64,000 nt of DNA from Listeria ivanovii subsp. londoniensis (GTDB lineage Bacteria; Bacillota; Bacilli; Lactobacillales; Listeriaceae), in contig NZ_CP009576.1 of NCBI RefSeq assembly GCF_000763495.1, positions 692,001-756,000 of the forward strand, read 5' to 3'. How positions within the stretch are numbered: the stretch's first letter is position 1; each line of letters starts with the position of its first letter. Of the stretch, positions 7,311 through 16,738 are shown piece after piece. A program made the translations under genes and the position numbers. Under the pieces are notes generated by a model, which saw only the letters and a list, made by a program, of their open reading frames with translations, did no database searches and was not told where the DNA came from.

Positions 7311-9035
7311 ATGATGAAATTAATGAAAAGATTAAAACCTTATTGGCTGAGTATTACAGCCGTATTAGTTCTTACTTTCGGACAAGTTATTGGTCAACTT
7401 TATTTACCGACGTTAATGTCCAACATTATTGACAAAGGAGTCGTGGAAGGAGATACCGATTACATTTGGTCGACGGGTATGCAGATGCTCTTGATATCTT
7501 TTGCTTCTGTTATCCTATCAGTTATTGTCGTTTTTCTAGCATCAAGAATTTCGATGGGATTTGGGAAAGACTTGCGAGACAAAATTTTTACAAAAGTTGA
7601 GGATTTTTCGTTACAGGAGTTTGATAAGGTAGGGACTTCCTCACTTATTACAAGAACGACCAATGATGTTGTTCAAATCCAAAATGTTCTATACATGATG
7701 ATGAGACTAATGGTGATGGCGCCGATTATGTTACTCGGCGGGATTATTATGGCAGTTGGACGGGATGCGAAATTATCACTAATTTTTGTTGTTGTTCTTC
7801 CATTATTACTTATTTTAGTAGTGGTTCTTGGTAGTAAAGCAATGCCAATGTTTAAATCACTTCAAAAGAAAATGGACAAATTAAACCGTGTTATTCGTGA
7901 AGGTTTAACAGGGATTCGTGTTGTTCGTTCCTTCAATCGCAATGAAGACGAACTGGAAAAATTTGAAGAAGCGAATGCGGATTATGCAACTACTGCAATC
8001 AAGGTCAACCGACTGCTTTCACTTATGAGTCCACTAATGATGCTACTTATGAACTTAACATCTATCGCCATTGTTTGGATTGGTTCGATTTTTATTGGAA
8101 ATGGCGATATGCAAGTAGGGGACTTAATGGCGTTTATTCAATACGCGATGCAAATTATGATGTCCTTTATGATGCTTTCTGCTGTATTTATCATGATTCC
8201 ACGTGCCGGTGCATCTGCGGAACGTATTAATGAAGTGCTAGATATGGAAGCAGAAATACTTAACCCTGCTAATCCAAAAACAAGTACACCTCCAGCAAAA
8301 CTTTCTTTTGAAAACGTGACTTTCCGTTATGAAGGTGCTGAAAAACCTGTGATTGAAAACATTAGCTTTGAAGCAAAAGCGGGAGAAACCGTAGCTATTA
8401 TCGGAAGTACCGGCGCTGGTAAATCTACTTTGATTAATATGATTCCGCGTTTTTATGATGTCGAAAGTGGTGTTGTAAAAATTAATGGAATCGATGTGCG
8501 TGAAATGGATCAATCTAGTTTGCGTCAAAAAATCGGACTTGTTCCACAAAAAGCAGTGTTATTCACCGGGACAATAGCTTCCAACATGCGCTATGGTAAA
8601 GAAGATGCGACAGATGAAGAAATCTGGAAGGCGCTTCGAACTGCTCAAGCGGAAAATTTTGTCTCTAAACAGTCAAATGGGCTTGATAGTCGCGTGGAAC
8701 AAGGTGGTAATAACTTCTCAGGAGGACAGAAACAACGTCTTTCAATTGCACGCTCTTTAATTAGAAAACCAGAAATTTATATATTTGACGATAGTTTTTC
8801 GGCGCTTGATTTCAAAACAGACGCTAAACTTCGGGAAGCACTTAAAAAAGAAACAACCGAAGCTGTCACACTTATCGTTGCTCAACGAATTACCTCTGTG
8901 GTGAATTCTGACCAAATCATTGTGTTAAATGAAGGTAAAGTTGCTGGAATTGGTACACATGAAGAATTAAAAGAAAACAATCAGATTTATAAAGAAATCA
9001 TGAGGTCACAGCTGTCAGAGGAGGAAATCGCATGA
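7311..9035 (+). CDS. ABC exporter half-transporter A (degenerate-site subunit)
   Basis: The 574-residue protein has a six-helix membrane domain (residues 1-310) and a C-terminal ATPase domain with Walker A G-S-T-G-A-G-K-S-T, signature F-S-G-G-Q-K-Q-R and Walker B I-Y-I-F-D-D. The catalytic glutamate after Walker B is Asp (FDDSFSALD) and the H-loop histidine is Gln (VAQRIT). That is the pattern of the degenerate partner in heterodimeric exporters such as BmrC or LmrC. AGGAGG precedes the start; ATG 7314 is equally possible. It overlaps the next gene by 4 nt (ATGA). Confidence 0.93.
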   Translation: MMKLMKRLKPYWLSITAVLVLTFGQVIGQLYLPTLMSNIIDKGVVEGDTDYIWSTGMQMLLISFASVILSVIVVFLASRISMGFGKDLRDKIFTKVEDFSLQEFDKVGTSSLITRTTNDVVQIQNVLYMMMRLMVMAPIMLLGGIIMAVGRDAKLSLIFVVVLPLLLILVVVLGSKAMPMFKSLQKKMDKLNRVIREGLTGIRVVRSFNRNEDELEKFEEANADYATTAIKVNRLLSLMSPLMMLLMNLTSIAIVWIGSIFIGNGDMQVGDLMAFIQYAMQIMMSFMMLSAVFIMIPRAGASAERINEVLDMEAEILNPANPKTSTPPAKLSFENVTFRYEGAEKPVIENISFEAKAGETVAIIGSTGAGKSTLINMIPRFYDVESGVVKINGIDVREMDQSSLRQKIGLVPQKAVLFTGTIASNMRYGKEDATDEEIWKALRTAQAENFVSKQSNGLDSRVEQGGNNFSGGQKQRLSIARSLIRKPEIYIFDDSFSALDFKTDAKLREALKKETTEAVTLIVAQRITSVVNSDQIIVLNEGKVAGIGTHEELKENNQIYKEIMRSQLSEEEIA

Positions 9036-10855
9036 GTGCAGCAACACCAGGTCCAGGCGGTGGAATGAGAATGCAAACAAATGCCAAACCGAAAAATTTT
9101 AAACAAACATTATTCCGATTACTTGGCTACATGAAACCTCGTTCTGTCGCAATAATAGTTGTATTTATCTTTGCAATCCTGTCCACGATATTTAATATTT
9201 TTAGCCCGAAAGAACTAGGGAAAGCAACAACAGAAATTTTTAAAGGTGTAATGAGTCCAGCTGGAATTGACAATGATAAAATTTTTAACATCTTAATGAT
9301 TGTTTTAGTACTATATCTTGGAAGTTCTTTATTCAGCTTTATTCAACAATATGTGATGTCGAGCGTGGCACAACGTACTGTTTATGATATGCGTAAAGAT
9401 TTAAAAGCGAAAATGGCACGACTTCCTCTAAAATATTATGATACACGTTCAAATGGGGATATTTTAAGTCGTTCTGTTAATGACATGGATAATATCGCAA
9501 ATACGCTACAACAATCTTTAACGCAAGCAATCACGGCAATTGTCCAAATGATTGGTGTCTTAATTATGATGCTAACAATTAGCTGGCAGATGACATTGAT
9601 TGTACTTGTAACCGTACCAATTAGTATTATTTTAGTAGCAATTATTGCTGGTAGATCACAACGTTACTTTGGTGCACAACAACGTAATCTAGGTATTTTA
9701 AATGATACTGTAGAAGAAACATATGGTGGCCAAACAATAATTAAAGCGTTTGGTCAAGAAAAGAAAACTTTGGTTAAATTTGATGAAGTGAATGATGATT
9801 ATTTTAAAGCAGCGAAAAAAGCACAATTTATTTCTGGAATAATGATGCCAGTAATGCAATTTGTAGGAAACTTAGGTTATGTAGGTGTCTGTGTTGCCGG
9901 TGGTATTTTTGTTACTAATGGAACGCTTCAAGTAGGTGATATTCAATCATTTACACAATATGTTCAACTATTTACGCAACCTATCTCTAGTGTCGCTAAT
10001 ATTGCTAACATTATTCAATCTACTATTGCTTCTGCGGAACGTGTTTTTGAGATGATGGACGAAGAGGAAGAAAAAGATGAAATCCCTGCCGACATTAACC
10101 AAATTGCTGGCGAAGAAAATAGTATTGTTTTCGATCATGTGAAATTTGGTTACACCCCAGACAAACCATTGATGACCGACTTAAATATTCATGTGGAAGA
10201 AGGACAAATGGTTGCGATTGTTGGGCCAACTGGAGCTGGTAAAACAACGATTATTAATTTGCTGATGCGTTTCTATGATGTTGATGGTGGTTCTATCCGG
10301 ATGAAGGGTATCGATACACAAGATATGACAAAAGAAGCTGTTCGTGAAAAATTCGGCATGGTATTACAAGATACTTGGCTTTTTAATGGAACAATTGCTG
10401 ATAATATTGCTTATGGTCGGGAAGGTGCAACAAAAGAAGAAGTTGTTGGAGCTGCAAAAGCGGCTTATGCGGATGATTTTATCCGTAGACTTCCAGATGG
10501 TTACGATACTATTCTGAATGAAGAAGGATCAAATATTTCGCAAGGTCAGAAACAACTACTAACCATTGCAAGAGCAATACTTTCTGATCCGTCTATCTTA
10601 ATTTTAGACGAGGCTACATCAAGTGTAGATACTCGAACAGAATTAAATATTCAATTAGCAATGGGGAACTTAATGGAAGGACGCACAAGTTTTGTTATTG
10701 CACATCGTCTTTCAACAATTCGTGATGCAGATTTAATTCTAGTAATGAATCATGGTAGCGTCATCGAACAAGGAACACATCAAGACCTATTAGCCAAAAA
10801 AGGATTTTATGCTGATCTGTATAATAGTCAATTTACTGGAGCTCAAGCAGTTTAA
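9032..10855 (+). CDS. ABC exporter half-transporter B (catalytic subunit)
   Basis: The 607-residue protein has a six-helix membrane domain (about residues 30-330) and an ATPase domain with Walker A G-P-T-G-A-G-K-T-T, signature I-S-Q-G-Q-K-Q and Walker B I-L-I-L-D-E-A-T-S, with intact glutamate and H-loop histidine (IAHRLST). Its signature has Q instead of the second G (SQGQ). With the preceding gene it should form a multidrug or peptide exporter with one canonical and one degenerate site. The N-terminus has a Gly/Pro/Met-rich extension of about 20 residues before the first helix. Confidence 0.93.
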   Translation: MSAATPGPGGGMRMQTNAKPKNFKQTLFRLLGYMKPRSVAIIVVFIFAILSTIFNIFSPKELGKATTEIFKGVMSPAGIDNDKIFNILMIVLVLYLGSSLFSFIQQYVMSSVAQRTVYDMRKDLKAKMARLPLKYYDTRSNGDILSRSVNDMDNIANTLQQSLTQAITAIVQMIGVLIMMLTISWQMTLIVLVTVPISIILVAIIAGRSQRYFGAQQRNLGILNDTVEETYGGQTIIKAFGQEKKTLVKFDEVNDDYFKAAKKAQFISGIMMPVMQFVGNLGYVGVCVAGGIFVTNGTLQVGDIQSFTQYVQLFTQPISSVANIANIIQSTIASAERVFEMMDEEEEKDEIPADINQIAGEENSIVFDHVKFGYTPDKPLMTDLNIHVEEGQMVAIVGPTGAGKTTIINLLMRFYDVDGGSIRMKGIDTQDMTKEAVREKFGMVLQDTWLFNGTIADNIAYGREGATKEEVVGAAKAAYADDFIRRLPDGYDTILNEEGSNISQGQKQLLTIARAILSDPSILILDEATSSVDTRTELNIQLAMGNLMEGRTSFVIAHRLSTIRDADLILVMNHGSVIEQGTHQDLLAKKGFYADLYNSQFTGAQAV

Positions 10856-10860
10856 TAGTG

Positions 10861-10914
10861 AGAAAAACACCCTATATTTGTACTTTTACTGTACATGATA
10901 ATGGGTGTTTTTCT
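10861..10914. terminator. Bidirectional terminator after the ABC exporter operon
   Basis: Arms AGAAAAACACCC (10861-10872) and GGGTGTTTTTCT (10903-10914) are perfectly complementary over 12 bp. An inner GTAC/GTAC pairing lies in the loop. It separates the exporter from the convergent TetR gene at 10941. Confidence 0.85.
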
Positions 10915-10940
10915 GTATAATCAGAAGTGGTTTGTAATCG

Positions 10941-11546
10941 TTATTGCTTATTGGGGGCGATTCCTTTAACAAGAACCTCTGTCCATTCCGCAGTATAGGG
11001 AAGGATTTTATCATAGATTTTTGGATTAGAAATCCCTTCAACAAGTGCTTGGAAAAACAAAATCAAAAATTCATCTGAGTATCGTAAGTCTACTTTTCCT
11101 TCTTTTCGACCACGATGAAAAATATCTAGCATGATATGAAAACTTTCTTGTGTGTATGCTTCCATAAGTAGAGAGAATTCTTGATCATTTTTTTTCGTAT
11201 AGTAGGCCATTAGGTCCAAGTAAAACTGGTGTTCAATTCGTTCTAAATAGCGAATTTTATTTTGACTCATCGCAATCAAAGTTTCTTCAAAGGGTAATCC
11301 TTCTGCCATGATTTTTTTTGCTGAGTCTGCCATATCTGTCATAAATTGCATAAAGACTTGGTGGATCAAGTTCTCTTTTCTGTCAAAGTATTTAAAAATA
11401 GTGGCTTTACTAATTCCAGACTGTTTTACAACTTCGTCTATTGTTAACCCTTCAGTCCCTTTTTTGGAATTCATTAAAGAAAAAGTGGTGGCCAAAATTT
11501 GTTTTCTTTTTTCTTCGCTACGTTTTTCAAAGCCATTCATTAGCAT
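10941..11546 (-). CDS. TetR-family regulator, divergent from an ABC-2 exporter
   Basis: The 201-residue protein has an N-terminal TetR helix-turn-helix (LTIDEVVKQSGISKATIFKYF) and an all-helical ligand domain. Two ATGs (11546 and 11540) share the GGAAGG ribosome site, so the exact start is open by two codons. It is transcribed away from the ABC ATPase/permease pair. The intergenic region holds two near-identical inverted 18-mers that are probable operators (11617-11634, 11720-11737). It is likely a ligand-released repressor of the exporter. Confidence 0.88.
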   Translation of the reverse strand: MLMNGFEKRSEEKRKQILATTFSLMNSKKGTEGLTIDEVVKQSGISKATIFKYFDRKENLIHQVFMQFMTDMADSAKKIMAEGLPFEETLIAMSQNKIRYLERIEHQFYLDLMAYYTKKNDQEFSLLMEAYTQESFHIMLDIFHRGRKEGKVDLRYSDEFLILFFQALVEGISNPKIYDKILPYTAEWTEVLVKGIAPNKQ

Positions 11547-11616
11547 TCAACCTTCCATTAATATATTAAACTTTAAATTCATTTTGAGTTCAAAAAAATA
11601 AGAAATAATCATTTTT

Positions 11617-11737
11617 ATCTCATTTAATAAACTGGATTCAAGAAAAAAATATGGTGATTCGTTAGAACTTTGTTGACATAAGATTTAAAATAACCTATTA
11701 TTGATTTGAAATTGAAAAACAGTTTATAAAATGAGAT
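11617..11737. promoter_or_regulatory. Paired TetR operator candidates in the divergent region
   Basis: The 18-mer ATCTCATTTAATAAACTG at 11617-11634 recurs in inverted orientation at 11720-11737 with one mismatch (17/18). The two copies flank the exporter promoter. Such spaced copies are expected for a repressor controlling both directions; the binding protein is inferred. Confidence 0.6.
11673..11701 (+). promoter_or_regulatory. Sigma-A promoter of the ABC-2 exporter operon
   Basis: TTGACA (11673-11678), a 17-nt spacer and TATTAT (11696-11701). The predicted start near 11708 gives a leader of about 105 nt that contains one operator copy. Confidence 0.8.
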
Positions 11738-11813
11738 AGATGGGTAATTTTAAACTTAAGAAAGCTTATTTATTCTATTTTATCATTAAACCGAAAAAAG
11801 GAGTATCGAAATT

Positions 11814-12695
11814 ATGACAGAAATTGTAAAAGTCGAACAGCTTCAAAAAAAGTTCGGTAAATTCCAAGCTTTATCTAATGTATCATTTACGGTAAATCCT
11901 GGCGAAGTTCTAGGTTTTATCGGACCGAATGGCGCAGGAAAATCAACTACAATTCGTGCGTTACTTGGAATTATCCACAGCGATGGAGGAAGTGCAAAGA
12001 TTTTTGGAAAGGATGTTTGGAAAGACAGTCTGGAAATCCATAAAAAAATTTCTTATGTGCCAGGGGATGTAGCACTTTGGGGAAGTTTGACTGGTGGAGA
12101 GATAATTGACTTATTCATGAAATTACACGGAAATGGTAGTAAAAATCGACGTGATGCACTTATTCAAAGTTTTGAGTTAGATCCAAAGAAAAAAGCTAAA
12201 AACTATTCCAAGGGAAACAGACAAAAAGTAGGATTGATAGCAGCACTTGCAGTAGAGTCAGACCTTTATATCTTTGATGAACCCACGTCAGGACTTGATC
12301 CATTAATGGAAGCTGTTTTTCAAGATGAAGTAGAGAAAATTAAGCGGTCTGGAAAAGCGATTATCTTATCTTCGCATATTTTGAGTGAAGTGGAGCGACT
12401 TGCAGATAAAATTGCTATCATCCGACAAGGAAGTGTTGTTGAGACAGGTACTCTTGCAGAATTACGACATTTAACTCGTTCAACAATAACTGTCCAAACG
12501 AAGGAAGATGTTGCTGCACTAAAAACAATTGATGGTGTACATGACTTCGTTCAAAAAGATGATGAAGCAACTTTTTCGGCAGATAATACTGCGATGAATA
12601 TTATTTTAGCAGAAGCCTCAAAACTCGGTGTTATGAAATTCGAGTCCGTTCCGCCAACACTTGAAGATCTGTTCATAAGACATTACGAAGCATAG
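11814..12695 (+). CDS. ABC-2 exporter ATP-binding protein
   Basis: The 293-residue ATPase has Walker A G-P-N-G-A-G-K-S-T at about residues 39-47, a Y-S-K-G-N-R-Q-K-V-G signature, Walker B L-Y-I-F-D-E-P-T-S-G-L-D, and a roughly 70-residue C-terminal regulatory extension as in DrrA-like drug exporters. An AAAAAAGGAG ribosome site precedes ATG 11814. It is paired with the polytopic permease 25 nt downstream and divergent from the TetR gene that probably controls it. Confidence 0.92.
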   Translation: MTEIVKVEQLQKKFGKFQALSNVSFTVNPGEVLGFIGPNGAGKSTTIRALLGIIHSDGGSAKIFGKDVWKDSLEIHKKISYVPGDVALWGSLTGGEIIDLFMKLHGNGSKNRRDALIQSFELDPKKKAKNYSKGNRQKVGLIAALAVESDLYIFDEPTSGLDPLMEAVFQDEVEKIKRSGKAIILSSHILSEVERLADKIAIIRQGSVVETGTLAELRHLTRSTITVQTKEDVAALKTIDGVHDFVQKDDEATFSADNTAMNIILAEASKLGVMKFESVPPTLEDLFIRHYEA

Positions 12696-12720
12696 GTGGA
12701 TTCGGAGGAGGGAATTTAAA

Positions 12721-14334
12721 ATGAATGAGAAATTTGCTTGTTGGATGATTTTGTTTGTCCAATACTTAAAACGAGATTGGAAGAAAATTATCTTTTGGGT
12801 AGGTGGTCTTGGCGTATTTTCAGGTGCTTTTGTCCCGGCTTTTGAAGAAATCGCTAAAGGAAATGGTTTAGTTGGTATGTATGAAACAATGCAGAATCCA
12901 GCAATGATTGCGATGGTTGGACCTACACCGGTTTCAAGCGCAGTTGATTATACGCTGGGTGCAATGTATTCTAATGAAATGTTACTTTTTTGTGGTTTAT
13001 TTGCTTCTGTTATTTCTATTTTGCATGTGGTTGGGCATACGCGAAAAGAAGAAGATTTAGGTTTGACTGAACTAGTTCGTTCATTCAGTGTTGGAAGGCA
13101 AGCGAACTCTTTTGCGGTGATGAAGGAGACTTTTTTAATTAACCTATTGCTTGGTGTTGCAATAGCCGTTATAATGGCAAGTTTTGGTGCAGAAACGATT
13201 ACTGTTGAAGGGTCATTTTTATTCGGTCTTTCTGTTGCAGGAGCTGGACTTTTAGGTGCTGCGCTTGCCTTGTTTTTTGCACAAATCATGCCAGCATCAT
13301 CTGGAGCAACTGGTGCTTCACTTGGCATTTTAGGTTTACTTTACATTTTGCGTGCGGCTACCGATACAGCGAATGTAAATGCATCGATGTTTAATCCGAT
13401 GGGTTGGACATATCTCACCTATCCATTCACTGAAAATAACTGGTTGCCACTTCTCTATTTGCTCCTTTTTGTTATCGTCCTAAGCGTTCTATCATTTGTA
13501 CTTGAAAGTAGACGTGATATGGGTGATGGTTATATTCCCCAACGAGAAGGGCGGGCTAACGCAAGACGTAGCTTACTATCTGTTCATGGATTACTCACTA
13601 AACTCAGCAAAGGTATCACGATGGGATGGCTAGTTGCCTTTATAGTGATGGGAGCAGCATACGGGTCGATTTACGGTGATATGCAGTCGTTTTTAGAAAG
13701 TAATGATTTATTGAAACAAATGTTTAGCAGTTCTAATATCTCATTAGAAGAATCATTTACAGGTACAATTATGATTGTGCTCGTTTCTCTATCTGCTATT
13801 TTGCCGATTGCGATTATGAACAGGCTTTTCTCAGAAGAAGTCCGTGGTCGTTTTAGTCAGCTTTTTTCAACGAAAGTTTCACGTGCTAAGTTCTACTGGA
13901 CAAGCGTGTTTTTAGCAACTATTGCAGGGATTATTGCTCTATTCTTTAGCTCTGGAAGTCTTGGAGGAGCAGCACTGGCTTCGATGGGGAGTAACTCGGA
14001 TATGAATTTTGGTGATTTTATTGGAGCCGGATTTAATTTCTTCCCAGTTATTTTATTTTTCATTGGACTTGCCGGTTTATTCTTAGGATGGCTACCTAGA
14101 TTGGGGAAAGTGGTTTATCTCTATTTAGGCTACTCATTTATGTTAAATTACTTTGGAGGGATTCTTGATCTCCCGGTTTGGTTCTCCAAAACAGCCATTC
14201 AATCTTGGTTGCCTCAGCTTCCAGGAGAGTCCTTTGACTTACCAACATTTATTACAATTACTGTGATATCAATTGTATTACTTGGATTAGGCTACATTGG
14301 TTATAAACGTCGTGATTTTATAGAAGGAAACTAA
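12721..14334 (+). CDS. ABC-2 exporter permease, two-domain type
   Basis: The 537-residue protein has about twelve predicted membrane helices, in two halves separated by a charged cytosolic segment (residues ~260-290, ESRRDMGDGYIPQREGRAN). It resembles the fused ABC permeases of polyketide or antibiotic exporters regulated by TetR proteins. An E-E-D-L-G-L-T-E-L-x-R-S-F-S-V-G-R motif after helix 2-3 is characteristic. A GGAGGAGGG ribosome site precedes the start. The substrate is unknown. Confidence 0.88.
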   Translation: MNEKFACWMILFVQYLKRDWKKIIFWVGGLGVFSGAFVPAFEEIAKGNGLVGMYETMQNPAMIAMVGPTPVSSAVDYTLGAMYSNEMLLFCGLFASVISILHVVGHTRKEEDLGLTELVRSFSVGRQANSFAVMKETFLINLLLGVAIAVIMASFGAETITVEGSFLFGLSVAGAGLLGAALALFFAQIMPASSGATGASLGILGLLYILRAATDTANVNASMFNPMGWTYLTYPFTENNWLPLLYLLLFVIVLSVLSFVLESRRDMGDGYIPQREGRANARRSLLSVHGLLTKLSKGITMGWLVAFIVMGAAYGSIYGDMQSFLESNDLLKQMFSSSNISLEESFTGTIMIVLVSLSAILPIAIMNRLFSEEVRGRFSQLFSTKVSRAKFYWTSVFLATIAGIIALFFSSGSLGGAALASMGSNSDMNFGDFIGAGFNFFPVILFFIGLAGLFLGWLPRLGKVVYLYLGYSFMLNYFGGILDLPVWFSKTAIQSWLPQLPGESFDLPTFITITVISIVLLGLGYIGYKRRDFIEGN

Positions 14335-14437
14335 TTTTTTCACCTACTCAGCTTCAGGGTTCTTTTTGAGCAGAAAGTTTGTTTGATTGCGGAATAGACG
14401 ATATGGTTAAGAAAGAATAAATAGAAGAGGTGAAAAA

Positions 14438-14737
14438 ATGTATCAATCTATTACAGCAAACGACTTGGAACAAGAATTGAAGGTCAATCCAAGAAATATA
14501 TTAGATGTAAGAGACGCTGCTGATTATGCGGGAGGGCATATTCCAAATGCTATCAATATCCCGATAAACCAATTACAAGAGGAACTAAAAAAACTAGACA
14601 GCAAACAAGCTTATACAATCATTTGCTATGCAGGTGGACGGTCAGAACGTGCTAGTCAGTTTTTAGCCACTGAAGGTTTTGAGGTAACAAATGTAATGGG
14701 GGGCATGGGAGCATGGCGCGGAGAAGTTAGTAAATAA
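14438..14737 (+). CDS. Single-domain rhodanese-like sulfurtransferase
   Basis: The 99-residue protein is one rhodanese domain with the CH2A motif D-V-R-D-A-A-D-Y-A-G-G-H-I-P-N-A and the active-site loop C-Y-A-G-G-R-S, whose cysteine accepts persulfide sulfur. It is about the usual length for PspE/GlpE-type single-domain proteins. An AGAGGTG ribosome site precedes ATG 14438. It is monocistronic between an unmarked region and a strong terminator. Confidence 0.93.
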   Translation: MYQSITANDLEQELKVNPRNILDVRDAADYAGGHIPNAINIPINQLQEELKKLDSKQAYTIICYAGGRSERASQFLATEGFEVTNVMGGMGAWRGEVSK

Positions 14738-14744
14738 TGAATGC

Positions 14745-14782
14745 AAAAAAGCTGCGATTTTAGCTAGAGTCGCAGCTTTTTA
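14745..14782. terminator. Bidirectional terminator between rhodanese and internalin-like genes
   Basis: Arms 14746-14757 (AAAAAGCTGCGA) and 14770-14781 are perfectly complementary over 12 bp, with A and T runs on the two sides. Confidence 0.93.
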
Positions 14783-14784
14783 GT

Positions 14785-16557
14785 TTAATATTGTTTTCTT
14801 TTTCTGAAAGAGAGAACAGCTACACCGGCTAAAACGATACCAATTAAAATCATGGTGTCTTGATCAGCATCACCTGTAGCAGGTAAGGAAGCTTGCTTGG
14901 TGCTTTTTTGATGATTAGGTGATGTGTTTTTGTTGTTAGTAGAAGAATCAATATCACCGTTTGGATTTGGACTTGGATCAGGTGCAGGTGCTGGGTCTGG
15001 TCCAGGAGGTGTTGGAGGAGTCGGTGGGACAGGTGGTTTTTCCCCATTCTCAACTGTTACGACAACTTTTACAGGATCTGCCTCTACGCCATCTGAACTT
15101 ACCGCACGCAAGGTCACCTCATACGTGCCGGCTTTATTTAAGTTAACCACACTATCAAAATCACTTGTGACGGGACTTCCATCATTGGTAGTAGCTGAAA
15201 TATCCTTTAAAAATTGTTCGGGAGTTTTGGAATCGTCGGTTGTATAAGTGATTGTTTTATCCGCCGTAATTACTGGTTTAGCTAAAATAGTGACTGTGAC
15301 TGTTTTAGGTGTTGCTTTTAGACCTGCAGCATTTTCGGCATTAAGTGTCACGGTATAAACCCCTGGAGTATTTAAATCTACCACACTATTAAAATCACTT
15401 GTCACTGGGGTTCCATCATCTGTTTCAGCTTGAATATCAGCTAAGAACTGTGCTTCTGTAATAGAATCTCCTTCTATATAACTTATTGTATCATCATTTG
15501 TAATCGTCAAGGAATGATCAATATCAAAGTAATGGTCGTATGTCCCACCTGAAATCGTATAGGAAGTAATATTTGGCGGAGCTGCGTAACTTCCAGCTGG
15601 GTTATTATAAACCGCATTGTATTCCATCTTAGTAATGGCATCAAAATCATCTTTTGTAATCCCGCTAACTGTGACACCAGTATCATCAATACTTAACCGA
15701 CTGCCAGCAATTTGTTGTTCATTTAATGTGAAATAAGTGCTAGAGCTACTTGTAGAAGTTGAAAATGGAATAAGATCACCATTGAAATTCACGGTGCGGT
15801 CTGTCATTAACGTAAAGGGAACAAAAATAGTTTGGTTTGCTTCATCATAATTTAATGCGGAACTCTTAATAGAACTGTTTATTAAGACCGACCGCCCAAC
15901 ATTCTGTCCATAAGCAGATAAATTGTTTAACTTGGGAAAGTCTTCAATTCCACGATAATCATGAATTCCACAAAATTGTACAAATAAAGTAACTAGATTA
16001 GGTAATGATTTAAGTGGCATAATATCGGTCAAAGAATAGTTACTATCTAAATTTAAGTAAGTTAAGTTGGGGATTTTATTAATTTTAGTTAAAGCATCAT
16101 TGGTGAGATTTGCAGGACTAATATTTAAGTTTGTTAGCTCTTGTAAACCATTAAGATCTGGGATGGAGTTGGAGGTAATATTACTACCAGCTAAACTAAT
16201 ATTTGTTAATTTTGATAATGAGGCGAGTAAAGAAAAATCGGTAACTTGTGTGTTAGCTAGTCGGACAGAAGTTAAATTATGTGCATAATCTATACCGGTT
16301 ATATCTGCTACAGTACCTCCATTAATAGTAATGTTGGTAATCGTATCCATCTGTGCCTCTGTAATATCACTAGTAGTAGGTTGACCCAAAATACTATTCA
16401 AGTAGCTTTTGAATGCGGGATCAGGAATATTTACAATATCTTGGGCCGCTTGGACATTGCTATTTTCTTCTGCAGAAACATTGTTAGACATCGGGGCAAT
16501 GCTAAGTGGCAATATTAAAAGAGTGCATAGACTGATTTTTATTCCTAGTTTTATCAT
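14785..16557 (-). CDS. Internalin-like LRR surface protein with LPATG anchor
   Basis: The 590-residue precursor has a signal peptide (residues 1-29), an N-terminal cap, about six leucine-rich repeats of 21-24 residues (residues ~65-215, L-x-x-L-x-L-x-x-N/x), a beta-rich segment, and two Ig-like domains each holding a T-V-T-V/TVEN end (residues ~345-500). A Pro-rich spacer follows (P-P-T-P-P-G-P-D), then the sorting signal LPATG, a hydrophobic helix and RKRK. Sortase A should anchor it to peptidoglycan. It is of the LPXTG-internalin type described in Listeria. AAGGAGG precedes the start. A possible sigma-B promoter lies at 16624-16649. Confidence 0.93.
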   Translation of the reverse strand: MIKLGIKISLCTLLILPLSIAPMSNNVSAEENSNVQAAQDIVNIPDPAFKSYLNSILGQPTTSDITEAQMDTITNITINGGTVADITGIDYAHNLTSVRLANTQVTDFSLLASLSKLTNISLAGSNITSNSIPDLNGLQELTNLNISPANLTNDALTKINKIPNLTYLNLDSNYSLTDIMPLKSLPNLVTLFVQFCGIHDYRGIEDFPKLNNLSAYGQNVGRSVLINSSIKSSALNYDEANQTIFVPFTLMTDRTVNFNGDLIPFSTSTSSSSTYFTLNEQQIAGSRLSIDDTGVTVSGITKDDFDAITKMEYNAVYNNPAGSYAAPPNITSYTISGGTYDHYFDIDHSLTITNDDTISYIEGDSITEAQFLADIQAETDDGTPVTSDFNSVVDLNTPGVYTVTLNAENAAGLKATPKTVTVTILAKPVITADKTITYTTDDSKTPEQFLKDISATTNDGSPVTSDFDSVVNLNKAGTYEVTLRAVSSDGVEADPVKVVVTVENGEKPPVPPTPPTPPGPDPAPAPDPSPNPNGDIDSSTNNKNTSPNHQKSTKQASLPATGDADQDTMILIGIVLAGVAVLSFRKRKQY

Positions 16558-16623
16558 GAAGCTGTTGCCTCCTTTTTAAATTTTAACTATAAAATTAATA
16601 TGATTATACTTCATCTATTATTA

Positions 16624-16649
16624 ATTCCTTTAAAAATACTTTTTTAAAC
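16624..16649 (-). promoter_or_regulatory. Candidate sigma-B promoter of the internalin-like gene
   Basis: On the minus strand, GTTT (16649-16646) is followed after 16 nt by AGGAAT (16629-16624), close to the sigma-B consensus GTTT-N13-17-GGGWWT. It lies about 67 nt upstream of the start codon. The -10 box is imperfect, so this is a tentative call. From memory the L. monocytogenes homologue is stress induced. Confidence 0.4.
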
Positions 16650-16695
16650 AAAAATATGTCTAAAATGTTAACGATATGGATGAAAATGCACAAAA

Positions 16696-16735
16696 AAAAG
16701 AACTGTTAATGAAATTCATCATTGACAGTTCTTTT
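16696..16735 (-). terminator. Terminator of the azoreductase gene
   Basis: Arms 16696-16712 and 16719-16735 pair over 17 bp with one mismatch and a 6-nt loop. On the minus strand the stem ends in a T run. It lies 4 nt past the stop codon. Confidence 0.9.
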
Positions 16736-16738
16736 GGA

